Positions 16,701-23,900 of a stretch of DNA of 37,891 bases are shown here, piece after piece (the stretch's first letter is position 1; each line of letters opens with the position of its first letter). The notes beneath the pieces are model-generated. The model was not told the DNA's origin and did not search any database. It saw only the letters and a program-made list of their open reading frames with translations. The position numbers and the translations under genes were made by a program. The DNA comes from Zoogloea sp. (lineage in GTDB: Bacteria > Pseudomonadota > Gammaproteobacteria > Burkholderiales > Rhodocyclaceae): the NCBI GenBank assembly GCA_009026175.1, contig WBTZ01000038.1, positions 1-37,891 of the forward strand. Direction: 5' to 3'.

Positions 16701-17358
16701 CCTCCATCGAGATGGAGGTGTTCTCGAAGCAGTACACATGGGTGCTGCGCCTGAACAGCGCCGCCAGCTCCTCGTGGGAGGCGGGGAAGTTCTTGGTGAT
16801 GACGGTGCAGCGAGCGGCCAGTTCGGGATGGGCTTGGGCTCCCTCGGTGTAGCGGCCGTAGTAGATGCAGGCGCCCTGGCGTGCCTGGTCGTCGGGATTG
16901 TCCAGGTTGTTGAAGATGGACGTGTCCACCGCCGGCATGTGCAGCACGCCTTCATGGTGGGGCAGGGCATCGGCCACCTCCGCGTTGTGCAGCCAGTACA
17001 GGTCATCGTCGCCGTAGTTGGGCTTTTCCCCCAGCAGGCCCGGGCGGTTGAGGATGTAGCGGACCACCACGTCGCAGTCGAGGGGGTTGGCGCCGACGAT
17101 CTCCGGGTAGATGGCGATCGGGTTGAGCTTTGCTTCCGAGTGTTCGGCCCGGATCTCCGGGGTCAGCAGCGGGGCGTTCAGCAGCGGGCTGCGCAGGGGG
17201 GTGTGGATGTAGGCTTCGAGGCCGAGCTGGTTGAGGCTGTCGCACAGCTGGTGCATCACCCGGATGCCAGAGGACCTGCGGTCGTAGCCGGGGGCGGCGA
17301 TGTAGTAGGGGTGGCGCCGCTTGGCATAAAGCCCTGGGGTGTGCCGGACGATGGGCAT
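13717..17358 (-). CDS. Giant multidomain glycosyltransferase (RfbC / FgtA-like)
   Basis: The 1213-residue cytoplasmic product appears to hold four units. Residues about 15-290 look like a GT-B (GT4) fold (YYIAAPGYDRRSSGIRVM, YCFENTSISMEARLCGCPVV). About 340-545 is a GT2-like unit with TDEDTREPDG and the KPDF segment seen in O-antigen glycosyltransferases. About 585-820 is a canonical GT-A/GT2 (VSIIIPTRDREEYL, LFLDNDIHI as DxD). About 885-1213 is a second GT-B-like unit (VGWAGAQQHNGDLELI, LLEYGAMGWPVICTD). Large GTs of this type beside fliC, such as FgtA/OrfN of the Pseudomonas aeruginosa glycosylation island, glycosylate flagellin; that role is inferred here from position. GAGG lies 8 bases before ATG 17358. 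It is the last gene of its operon, directly upstream of fliC. Confidence 0.85.
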   Translation of the reverse strand: MPIVRHTPGLYAKRRHPYYIAAPGYDRRSSGIRVMHQLCDSLNQLGLEAYIHTPLRSPLLNAPLLTPEIRAEHSEAKLNPIAIYPEIVGANPLDCDVVVRYILNRPGLLGEKPNYGDDDLYWLHNAEVADALPHHEGVLHMPAVDTSIFNNLDNPDDQARQGACIYYGRYTEGAQAHPELAARCTVITKNFPASHEELAALFRRSTHVYCFENTSISMEARLCGCPVVQLPSPFADPGKPFADSLGLSDALIASDDAQSLAEARALLPGLTEKYRRLEQAYWEELERLVTKTQAIADSRPRSEKTQPKDDTDDRNYAIWRSRQTVQEIDAQVLAERMVLKWNQRPGIHLLMALEAGEENLLADTLDSLSPQLYPEWLLTVVTSLPTPEAVADIPNLQWLSLRDEAHVGFVIDEMAAASPGTWLARIAPGLTLEPHALQVIADYINVRPAWSLIYTDEDTREPDGSYTQPLFKPDFNLDLLRAQSYFGSLVLVSKEAFLASGRYGTRTDAENYDLALRVLDQAGEGAIGHISQVLAHLPRESRRGLKPEAEKAALADHLARNGLTAEVLDGALFGTRRVKYIWPDSPRVSIIIPTRDREEYLRPLIESLEERTSYPNCEILVLDNDSTDPDTIRYLAALPQQAGRYPIRVLPNPGEFQWSSSANQGAAAATGDYLLFLDNDIHIVQEDWLDRLMALAQRPEIGITSPRLTFPGSGKVQDTGTLLGLRGTAGSAWNNDAEIDDPGYMGRALCDQNLSAANGSAMLIRRSVFEELKGFDAERFPLVHGALDLCLRASDLGYKTVWTPYSTLVHYGAVSFLARQRKLEGRLADLQAGLRANETLLDRWMPRLAHDPAYNRNLSLALPYKPDHISPIDWDINFHDRPRILAAPVPGGAGEYRLRAPLRMIGQAGLAHTMISEPPKAFTMRILTPVEIARAEPDVLILHQPLDDGQSDALETYARHFPDLRRVLTMDDLVTDLPRKHPMYRNGYKDGRQRLRRNLSFMDRLVVSTQPLADLCADMIEDIRLMPNCLEWSLWGEVAPVRRLARRKPRVGWAGAQQHNGDLELIYPVVEALADEVDWIFMGMCPDPLKPFVREAHGFELDFRAYPKALARLDLDLAIAPLEIHAFNEAKSNLRLLEYGAMGWPVICTDIYPYKDAPVTRLPNDPDTWIRTIREQLAEPEALRRAGLALRQWVRDGYILESHTASWFAAYGP

Positions 17359-17405
17359 GGATGAAGCCTCGTTGTCTTCGATGTGGGATGAGGGGGCGGT
17401 CGGGG

Positions 17406-18197
17406 CTAGTCGCCGTCAAGCACGCTCAGGCCGCAGGTCCAGTACTCGGCGGCCTGGCCCAGGTGGGCGCGCCGGTTGAACGTGAGATTGTAGCCGTAGG
17501 CTTCGAAGTGATAGCCGATGCCAGGCTGTTCGCTGGCCAGGGCACCCAGCCACAGCAGGGGCGGGTAGGTGTCGGTGCGCAGGAGCAGGCCGGGCGCGCT
17601 GATCAGGGCGGCGCAGGTGTCCACGCCGCCGGCCAGCAGGAAGTGCCGGGGAAGGGCGGATACCTGCTCCAGGGCTGCCGGGATCGAATACTCGGACAGG
17701 GCCGGGAAATAGATGCCCACCCTTTCTGCCTGGCCCATGGCGTCCACCAGGCCGGCGTGGCGGGAGTCCGGCCGGATGTGGAGGCGGCCGTCGAGCCCTC
17801 CGACGTTATGGTTGGTGAAGCGGTAGTCGGGGTGGGCCTCTTCGAAGGCGCGGCCCACGGCGGGCAGGAAGCGCTCGTCCAGGGTGCGGCCCATGTCGTC
17901 CACGGCCAGGCGGGGCAGGATGAACGGGATGGCCACGCCGCGGGTGATGGCGGCGGTGGCCGGGTCGGCCTTGAGGCGGGCCAGGATGGCCGCGGCCCGC
18001 TCGGCAAAGACGGTAGCGTTCACCGTTTCACCGGCACCAAGATGGCGTTGCAGCCGGGCATGGCTGGCGGCGTAGTCGATGTCCGGCTGCTGGAGGGTGA
18101 AGTAGCGGCGGCTGCGCGGATGGGCCGGAGCCTGCGCGGCCGTGGGCAGGCAGCGCCCGAAATCGTCGAAGGGAAGTGCGTCGGAAGCGGCGGCCAT
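17406..18197 (-). CDS. Unrecognised protein between radical SAM and glycosyltransferase genes
   Basis: I do not recognise this 263-residue protein. It has no signal peptide, no long hydrophobic segment and no obvious nucleotide-binding or metal motif. It has an Ala-rich N-terminal third and conserved-looking stretches such as VAIPFILPRL, RFTNHNVGGLDGRLHIRPDSRHAGLVD, FLLAGGVDTCAALISAPGLL and GIGYHFEAYGYNLTF. It begins 3 bases after the radical SAM stop codon, with its ribosome site inside that gene, so it is translationally coupled to it and ends 47 bases before the glycosyltransferase ATG. Codon use looks like its neighbours and the frame is clean, so it is a real gene. A partner or follow-on enzyme of the radical SAM protein is the simplest guess, from context only. 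Confidence 0.8.
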   Translation of the reverse strand: MAAASDALPFDDFGRCLPTAAQAPAHPRSRRYFTLQQPDIDYAASHARLQRHLGAGETVNATVFAERAAAILARLKADPATAAITRGVAIPFILPRLAVDDMGRTLDERFLPAVGRAFEEAHPDYRFTNHNVGGLDGRLHIRPDSRHAGLVDAMGQAERVGIYFPALSEYSIPAALEQVSALPRHFLLAGGVDTCAALISAPGLLLRTDTYPPLLWLGALASEQPGIGYHFEAYGYNLTFNRRAHLGQAAEYWTCGLSVLDGD

Positions 18198-18200
18198 TGT

Positions 18201-19313
18201 TCAGTCGTCCAGCAGAGAGTCGTTGTCTGAGAAGCCCTGGCCCCACGGCAAGGGCAGATGGACGGCGCCCTTGGTCTTTTCCGTGTGGATCCTGATGAAC
18301 TTGGGGTCTTCGCCAATGAGGCAGTCGGGGCGGTGCGGGCCCAGCCATGGGTTGCGCATGCCGCGGGCGAGGATGTCCTTCAGGGGGGTGTCACGCAGGT
18401 TGCCCAGGGAGAAGTCGATGTAGGGGCAGGGGGTGATCTCGGCGGTGGAGGTCACCGTGATGATGCCCTTGACCGTGATGCAGCCCTTGTGGGAGCCGTA
18501 GGAGGGCGTCATGTGGGTGAACACCGGGTAATCCTTTTCCAGCTCCCGCACGATGTCCGCGTCTTCCTTGGTGATGACGAATTCCGGGTGCTCGGTGCAC
18601 GAGCCGGTGGGCTTGGCGTAGGAGACGTAGAGGCCGATGCTCTTCTGCTTGGCAAACTCGCACATGGAGCGGAACTCGTCGGTCTTGCCCCGCCCGCGCA
18701 CCAGCACGGTGGACAGGATCAGGTTGAGGCCGGCTTCCAGGGAGGCGTCGATGGCGCGCATGACCCGCTTGTAGGAGCCCGGCTTGTTGCGGAAGGCGTC
18801 GTGCTCGGCCTCGATCATGCTGTCGAGGGAGATCTGGACCTTCTCGACCCCGATGGACTTGAGGTGTTTGGCCCGTTCCAGGTCGAGGAACCAGCCGTTG
18901 GTGTCGGTGATGATGTAGTGGCGCTCCGGGTCGATGGCCGCCACCACGGCATCGAAGTCCTTCATCACCAGCGGTTCGCCGCCGGTGATGACGAAGCGGG
19001 CGAGGCCGAGCTCGTCGGCCTCGCGGGACAGGCGGCGGATGTCGTCCAGATCGATCTTGCGGCGCTCGTCCTTGATCTTGAAGACCTTTTCCAGGTGCCG
19101 GTCCATGTAGTACTCGGCCGAGCAATGGGTGCACTGGAAGTTGCACAGGTAGCTCTTCTCGAGCCGGATGATGGGGCTGATCTCGCCCCGTTCTTCCATG
19201 GCGGCGATGTTGCGGAGCTTTTCAGCGATGTAGGGCTTGCGGGCGGCGAGGTCGTTACGCTTGGCGGATTCGCTCGCGGTAAGGCCGCTGGCTTCGGCTT
19301 CGATGATGGTCAT
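18201..19313 (-). CDS. Radical SAM enzyme with SPASM-like C-terminus
   Basis: The 370-residue product carries the radical SAM signature CNFQCTHC (Cys57, 61, 64), which holds the SAM-cleaving [4Fe-4S] cluster, and the GGEP SAM-binding motif at 111-114. The TIM-barrel elements ITDTNG and VQISLDS follow. The C-terminal part has further cysteines (278, 296 in PCPY, 331) arranged like a degenerate SPASM/twitch region that could bind an auxiliary cluster. SPASM proteins modify peptides, sugars or tRNA; the substrate here is unknown. Context (FkbM methyltransferase before, unknown protein and flagellin glycosyltransferase after) suggests sugar modification such as dehydrogenation, epimerisation or C-methylation. 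A GAGG site lies 6 bases before ATG 19313. Confidence 0.9.
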   Translation of the reverse strand: MTIIEAEASGLTASESAKRNDLAARKPYIAEKLRNIAAMEERGEISPIIRLEKSYLCNFQCTHCSAEYYMDRHLEKVFKIKDERRKIDLDDIRRLSREADELGLARFVITGGEPLVMKDFDAVVAAIDPERHYIITDTNGWFLDLERAKHLKSIGVEKVQISLDSMIEAEHDAFRNKPGSYKRVMRAIDASLEAGLNLILSTVLVRGRGKTDEFRSMCEFAKQKSIGLYVSYAKPTGSCTEHPEFVITKEDADIVRELEKDYPVFTHMTPSYGSHKGCITVKGIITVTSTAEITPCPYIDFSLGNLRDTPLKDILARGMRNPWLGPHRPDCLIGEDPKFIRIHTEKTKGAVHLPLPWGQGFSDNDSLLDD

Positions 19314-19328
19314 GATGTGCCTCGTTGT

Positions 19329-20258
19329 TCAGAGGCGAGCCAACTGCTGGATGAGCGCGTTGTGCTTGCCGTCGCAGGTGAATAGGAAGTTGGTCGCCAC
19401 CGTCGCGTCGGTGATTTCGGGGCATTCGCGGATGCCCTCCCGCTCGATGGACCATGCCCGGTAACCGAGATCGCGCATGATCCCGATGACCTCGTTGGGG
19501 TGATAACCGAAGTTCGCACTCCATTTGCGGAGCAGCTCCAGGAAGACCACCGGCTGGCATTCCCGGAGGGTCGCCAGGCCGCCCTTGACGACGGACAGCT
19601 CGCCGCCCTCCACGTCGCATTTGACCAGGTCGGGGCGCAGTCCGTGCCGGCTGCAGTAGCGGTCGAGGGTGGTGCAACGGATCTCCTCGCGCTGGACGCC
19701 GGCAAAGCCGCGGTTGTCGCGGACCGAGGTGGCGCCCGTTTCGGCCGGATGGAAGTAGAGGGTGTCGGTGCCCTCCTGGTCTTGCAGGGCGAGCTGTTCG
19801 GTGACCACCGAGTCGATGCCGTTCAGCGCGAGGTTGGCCAGCAGGCGTTCATGGATGCGCGCCGCAGGCTCGAAGGCGTGGATGCGGGCCTGCGGGGCGA
19901 CCCGGGAAAAGTGCAGGCTGTACCAGCCGATATTGGCGCCCACGTCGAGGATCACCGCGGACTGGCGGGCGGCGGCAAGCAGGGCCTTGCGTTCCATGGG
20001 CTCGGCGTCGCCGAAGGCCAGCATGCCGGTGACCAGGGAGTTGGCTTCTTCCGGGTGGAGCACCAGCTCCAGGCCGTGGTCGGCGGTGCGGATGCGCAGG
20101 CCGTCGGTACCGATCACGATTTCCTTGATCTGGGTGCCCTGCAAGGCTTCCTGGAATTCGACCAGGGTACGCAGCTGCCCATACACCGCGCCAAGGAAAT
20201 AGGGCTTGGGCAGGGTACCGGCCTGGTGGGCCTCCCGGAGCTGGACGATGGTGGTCAC
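19329..20258 (-). CDS. FkbM family SAM methyltransferase
   Basis: The 309-residue product has a SAM-binding Rossmann fold with motif I ILDVGANIGWYS (103-114), IHAFEP as the acidic loop, and the FkbM-type LVKCDVEGGELSVV. FkbM enzymes mostly O-methylate sugars or polyketides. The first 95 residues form a small extra N-terminal part without recognised motif. The frame stays open to 20663, but GTG 20258 is preferred because GGAG lies about 8 bases before it and the upstream extension is low-complexity and opposite the divergent gene. It is the first gene of the four-gene unit ending with the giant glycosyltransferase and lies 15 bases from the radical SAM gene. Confidence 0.88.
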   Translation of the reverse strand: MTTIVQLREAHQAGTLPKPYFLGAVYGQLRTLVEFQEALQGTQIKEIVIGTDGLRIRTADHGLELVLHPEEANSLVTGMLAFGDAEPMERKALLAAARQSAVILDVGANIGWYSLHFSRVAPQARIHAFEPAARIHERLLANLALNGIDSVVTEQLALQDQEGTDTLYFHPAETGATSVRDNRGFAGVQREEIRCTTLDRYCSRHGLRPDLVKCDVEGGELSVVKGGLATLRECQPVVFLELLRKWSANFGYHPNEVIGIMRDLGYRAWSIEREGIRECPEITDATVATNFLFTCDGKHNALIQQLARL

Positions 20259-20573
20259 GGGGTTACGCTCCGGTGGGTTCGTTGCCGGGCAGTGGGGCCG
20301 GGCAGGGCGCTGGGGTCGCAGGTCATGGTCGTGAAACGGGGGCTCCGTAAGTGAGGAGGTTCTCGCAATAGCGGCACAAAGCCTGTCGTCTTGAGGGGCA
20401 GGGACAAAATGGCCTTGTTGGCTCGGCGCATTGTAGGTTATCGGGTCCCGGTGGTGGTATTCCGGGCCGGGATCGGCGCCCTTGAAGCTGTGGTATTGTT
20501 CCGTCGCGTTCTCCGGTCGGCCAGCTCCCTGGTCATTCGCGTCGGTCTGAATTCTTCCATCCCGCCGTCTTCC
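20259..20573. other. Divergent intergenic region between FkbM and epimerase genes
   Basis: This 315-base region lies between two divergent start codons and must hold promoters for both directions. No box with good consensus on both elements stands out; TTGTTG at 20416 with a 17-base spacer to TTATCG is the best plus-strand candidate and is weak. The epimerase frame is open back to 20391, including an ATG at 20409 with AGGGA just upstream, so a 55-residue N-terminal extension cannot be excluded. Confidence 0.4.
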
Positions 20574-21623
20574 ATGTTCGATCCCTGCCATCCCGTCGTC
20601 CGCGAGGACATCGATGCGATCCTTCAGGAGGCGCTTCCCTGGGAGCGCCTGGCCGGCCGCCATGTATATCTGACCGGCGGCAGCGGCATGCTGGGGGGCT
20701 ACCTGGCCCTCGTCGTCGCTGCGCTGCAGCGCCAGCTTGCCGAGCCGCCGCGGCTGAGCCTGCTGGCCCGCGATTCAGCACGCTTGACGGCACGCCTGGG
20801 CAGGGCCCTCGATCCCGACCTGTGCGAAGTGATCGGAGGCACGCTGGAGGCCCCGCCGTCCTCCCGCTTCGGTCCACCCGACGTGGTGATCCACGCGGCC
20901 AGCCCCGCCTCGCCGCGCAACTATGCGACGGATCCGGTGGGGGTGATCCGGGCCAATGCCATCGGCACGCTGAACCTGCTCGACCGCTTCGCCCGCGAGC
21001 GCTCCGTTTCTTTCCTGATGCTGGGCTCTGCCGTTTACGGCTCGACCGAAAACGAAGGGGCGGTGCATGAGGACAGCTTCGGCGCCGTGCCTACCCTCGA
21101 CCCCCGCAACTGCTACATCGAGAGCAAGCGCATGGCCGAGACCCTGCTGGCCAGCTGGCGGGCCCAGCATGGCCTGGAGTTCGGGATCGGGCGGATCTTC
21201 CACACCTTTGGGCCGGGCCTGAACCTGGACGATGGCCGGATCTTCTCGGACGTGCTGCGCGCGGCCCGGGACGGGCAGCCGATCGTGTTGACCAGCGACG
21301 GCAGCGCCCTGCGCGCCTTCTGCTACCTGGCCGATACGGTCTCCGGCCTGTTCCACATCCTCCTCAAGGGGGATGGCGCGAGCGCCTACAACGTCGGCAA
21401 CGCGGGCAACGAGATGTCGGTGCGCCGCTTCGCCGAACTGGCAAGCCAGCTGCGTGTGCCGGCCCTGCCGCTGCGCTTCGGCGAGGCCGACCCGAAGGCC
21501 TACCTGGCCGCCAAGACCTCCCGCGGGCTGCCCGATACGCGACGCCTCGAGGCGCTCGGCTGGTGTCCCCGGCGCGGGGTTGCCGAGGCGCTTGCCCGCA
21601 CCGACCTGAGCTTGCGCCCTTGA
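20574..21623 (+). CDS. NAD-dependent sugar epimerase/dehydratase (extended SDR)
   Basis: The 349-residue product is an extended short-chain dehydrogenase. It shows the NAD-binding GGSGMLGGYL near residue 35, IHAASPASPRNY, the catalytic region GSAVYGS, and YIESKRMAE with the YxxxK pair. The overall pattern resembles UDP-glucuronate decarboxylase and dTDP-glucose 4,6-dehydratase relatives; the exact sugar nucleotide is not determinable. It would provide a 4-keto or epimerised NDP-sugar for the island. ATG 20574 gives the N-terminus common in this group (HPVVREDID...LAGRHVYLTGGSG); it lacks a clear ribosome site, and ATG 20409 is the alternative. It is transcribed opposite to the surrounding genes, with the GT2 gene next. 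Confidence 0.88.
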   Translation: MFDPCHPVVREDIDAILQEALPWERLAGRHVYLTGGSGMLGGYLALVVAALQRQLAEPPRLSLLARDSARLTARLGRALDPDLCEVIGGTLEAPPSSRFGPPDVVIHAASPASPRNYATDPVGVIRANAIGTLNLLDRFARERSVSFLMLGSAVYGSTENEGAVHEDSFGAVPTLDPRNCYIESKRMAETLLASWRAQHGLEFGIGRIFHTFGPGLNLDDGRIFSDVLRAARDGQPIVLTSDGSALRAFCYLADTVSGLFHILLKGDGASAYNVGNAGNEMSVRRFAELASQLRVPALPLRFGEADPKAYLAAKTSRGLPDTRRLEALGWCPRRGVAEALARTDLSLRP

Positions 21624-21725
21624 AATCCGTGGTAGCGGGCGCCCTTTCTTTCATCCCGGGGGCTCTGGCAGACGGCTTGCCGGGCCATCCGCCTGCTTCT
21701 CCACCTCACGTCATTGATTGATGCC

Positions 21726-22742
21726 ATGCGTCCAACTGTAGACATCGCCATCACCACCTATAACCAGGCAGGGCTGGTTGCCAAGACCATCGAGTCCGCC
21801 ATGGCGCAAAGCTATGGGGACCTGGCCATCTCGATCTACGATGACTGTTCGAGCGATGAGACCGAATCGGTGTGCCGTGCGTATGCCGCCCGGGACACGC
21901 GGATCACCTATCACCGGGCGGAGCAGAATCTGGGCATCCTCGGCAACTTCCAGAAGGCGATCGAGAATTCCCGGAACCCTTACCTGACGATCCTGCATGG
22001 CGACGACATCCTCTACCCGGAGTTCATCCGCGAGACCGTCGAGCTGGGCCTGGAGAAGCACCCGAAGGCGACCTTCGCCTACAGCCTCCACGAGCGGCTG
22101 GTGGATGACCGGCCCACGGGGGACATGTTCCAGTTCGTTCCCGCCCTGGACACCGGCGAGCATGACGTGCTCAAGTACCTGTGCCTGACCAACTGGATCA
22201 TCACCTCCTTTGCCGTCATGCGCCGCGAGAGTCTGGCCCGGATCGGGGAGCTGGTCCGCTACCGGAACAAGGGAACGCACGGCTTCATCGACCACTACCT
22301 GTTCTCGTCCCTGGCGGCCATCGGCACCGCCTACGTGGTGAACCAGCGCCTGGGGGGCTACCGGATCCACGAGGCCACCTCCACCGCCGGCCTGGCGGGC
22401 GCCTTGCGTTACAAGGAGTGCGCCATCCACAGCTACGACGTGATCTACCAGGACGTCGGCATGTTCGAGGACAAGTACCGCTACATCGCCAAGGCCAACC
22501 AGATCGGGCGCCTGCTGACCTCCCGCGGCATTGTCGCGACGCTGGGCGACATGATGGGCTCCATGGAGATCCATGACCTGATGGCGACGTTCTCGCTGGA
22601 CCTTTCCATCGCCCTCATCGAGGCGCTGGAGCGGATGGTCTTCGATGCCCACGAGGAGCCGGCGCGCAGCTTCCGCCTCGAGAGCCCCAGCAACATCTTT
22701 GCCCTGTCGGAATACGTCCTCAAGTCCACGAAAAAGGCGTGA
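21726..22742 (+). CDS. Family 2 glycosyltransferase
   Basis: The 338-residue product has the GT-A fold signature of family GT2: VDIAITTYNQAGLVAKTIES, the nucleotide-binding IYDDCSSDET and the metal-binding HGDDILYPEF (DxD-like). No membrane helices are seen, so it acts in the cytoplasm, adding one sugar from an NDP-donor. The frame is open to a TTG at 21714, but ATG 21726 places the first beta strand at the normal distance from the N-terminus. It follows the epimerase by about 100 bases and probably shares its transcript. It converges on the methyltransferase gene 45 bases further on, where the gap is GC-rich without a clear T-tract terminator. Confidence 0.9.
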   Translation: MRPTVDIAITTYNQAGLVAKTIESAMAQSYGDLAISIYDDCSSDETESVCRAYAARDTRITYHRAEQNLGILGNFQKAIENSRNPYLTILHGDDILYPEFIRETVELGLEKHPKATFAYSLHERLVDDRPTGDMFQFVPALDTGEHDVLKYLCLTNWIITSFAVMRRESLARIGELVRYRNKGTHGFIDHYLFSSLAAIGTAYVVNQRLGGYRIHEATSTAGLAGALRYKECAIHSYDVIYQDVGMFEDKYRYIAKANQIGRLLTSRGIVATLGDMMGSMEIHDLMATFSLDLSIALIEALERMVFDAHEEPARSFRLESPSNIFALSEYVLKSTKKA

Positions 22743-22787
22743 GGCCGGCATGACGGGGAGGTGAAGGGGCGCCCGGCCCCCCGGGGC

Positions 22788-23900
22788 TCAGCGGCGGTGG
22801 GCGGTGTTGGGGGCCCGGCGCAGGAAGAGTGTGTCGCTCAGCACGAAGGCGTGATCGTAGTCACCGCTGGCCAGCAACTCGTCGCCCGCCCGCTGGGGCC
22901 CGTCACCGAAGCTCCAGATGTAGTCGTCGAGCATCAGCCAGCCATGGTCGGCCAGGTAGGGCGTCCAGTTGGCGATGTCGGCGCAGACATGGTCGTAGCG
23001 ATGGTTGCCGTCGATATGGAGCAACGCGATCTGACCGCGGATCGGCACCGGGTCCAGCCCCTCTGCGTGATATCGACCGGCCTCGGCGGCCTTGGCATAG
23101 GTGCCGATGGCTCTCTCCGAGGGCGCGCGGATGTAGCTTGCGCCTGGCGACGAGGCGGCGGTGGCCATGAAGTTGCGGAAGATCTTCTCGCAGTCGAGAG
23201 AGCGGGGCTCGTCATGGAGGATCTTGGCCGCGGGGCCCTGGTCGGTCAGGTCATCCAGGTTCCAGGGGTCTACGCAGAGCGTCGAGCCGATGCGGTAATG
23301 GTTGGCCAGCCAGGACAGGGCCAGGGCCGACCGGCCGAACAGCGAACCGATCTCGACGACGTCGCCCACCGGGGCGATGCGCGCGATCGTGCACAGGCCG
23401 CTCAGCTTGTCCTCGTCGGTTTCGCCGGGGGTCTGCAGAAAGCGGCGGTGAAGGCCGGCCAGCTGGCTGGTGGTCAGCGCCGCGGCAAGGCCGCGTGGCG
23501 GTGTCGGAAGCGCCCTGGCGAGGGCCTCGGTGGTCTGCTTCTCCGCCCACTCGAGGCTGGGGGAGAAGGCTTCCCAGTGGCTGTCGAAGGGGTGCGGGGC
23601 ACACAGGAAGAAGGCCTTGCCCGGCTGTTCCCGCAGCTTGTTCAGATGCCACCACACGCCATGGTGGGGCGCATGGACATGGGTGATCCCCAGCTCGGCC
23701 AGGCTGTCGAAAAAGACGGTGTCGAAGCGCTCGTCGGTGATGAAGGGCAGATGGATGTGGCGATCCTCGTCCGGCGAGGCCACGCCGCCCTGGGTGGAGT
23801 CGGCGCCGATGATCTCGAACCCCAGGGACCGGGCCACCCGCATGAAGGGGGGGGCGGAGTCGATGCTGGAGGGGAATACCAGAAGTCGTTGAGTGCTCAT
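22788..23900 (-). CDS. preATP-grasp-like domain fused to class I methyltransferase
   Basis: The 370-residue product has two parts. Residues about 5-110 (RLLVFPSSIDSAPPFMRVAR, IIGADSTQGGVAS, LPFITDERF, ITHVHAPHHGV) resemble the Rossmann-like preATP-grasp domain that normally precedes an ATP-grasp ligase, but no ATP-grasp follows. Residues about 165-365 form a class I SAM methyltransferase of the Methyltransf_24 type (VVEIGSLFGRSALAL, LCVDPW, LLHIDGNHRYDHV, LMLDDYIW). The likely role is methylation of a sugar or other island intermediate; the N-terminal part could bind a nucleotide or sugar. Its ATG overlaps the desaturase stop by 4 bases (ATGA), so it is the last gene of the long operon. Confidence 0.8.
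   Translation of the reverse strand: MSTQRLLVFPSSIDSAPPFMRVARSLGFEIIGADSTQGGVASPDEDRHIHLPFITDERFDTVFFDSLAELGITHVHAPHHGVWWHLNKLREQPGKAFFLCAPHPFDSHWEAFSPSLEWAEKQTTEALARALPTPPRGLAAALTTSQLAGLHRRFLQTPGETDEDKLSGLCTIARIAPVGDVVEIGSLFGRSALALSWLANHYRIGSTLCVDPWNLDDLTDQGPAAKILHDEPRSLDCEKIFRNFMATAASSPGASYIRAPSERAIGTYAKAAEAGRYHAEGLDPVPIRGQIALLHIDGNHRYDHVCADIANWTPYLADHGWLMLDDYIWSFGDGPQRAGDELLASGDYDHAFVLSDTLFLRRAPNTAHRR

Noticed and set aside
13750-17364. Two long plus-strand open frames opposite the giant glycosyltransferase
   Set aside because: Low-complexity Gly/Val/Gln translations without motifs; the minus strand encodes clear glycosyltransferase domains throughout.
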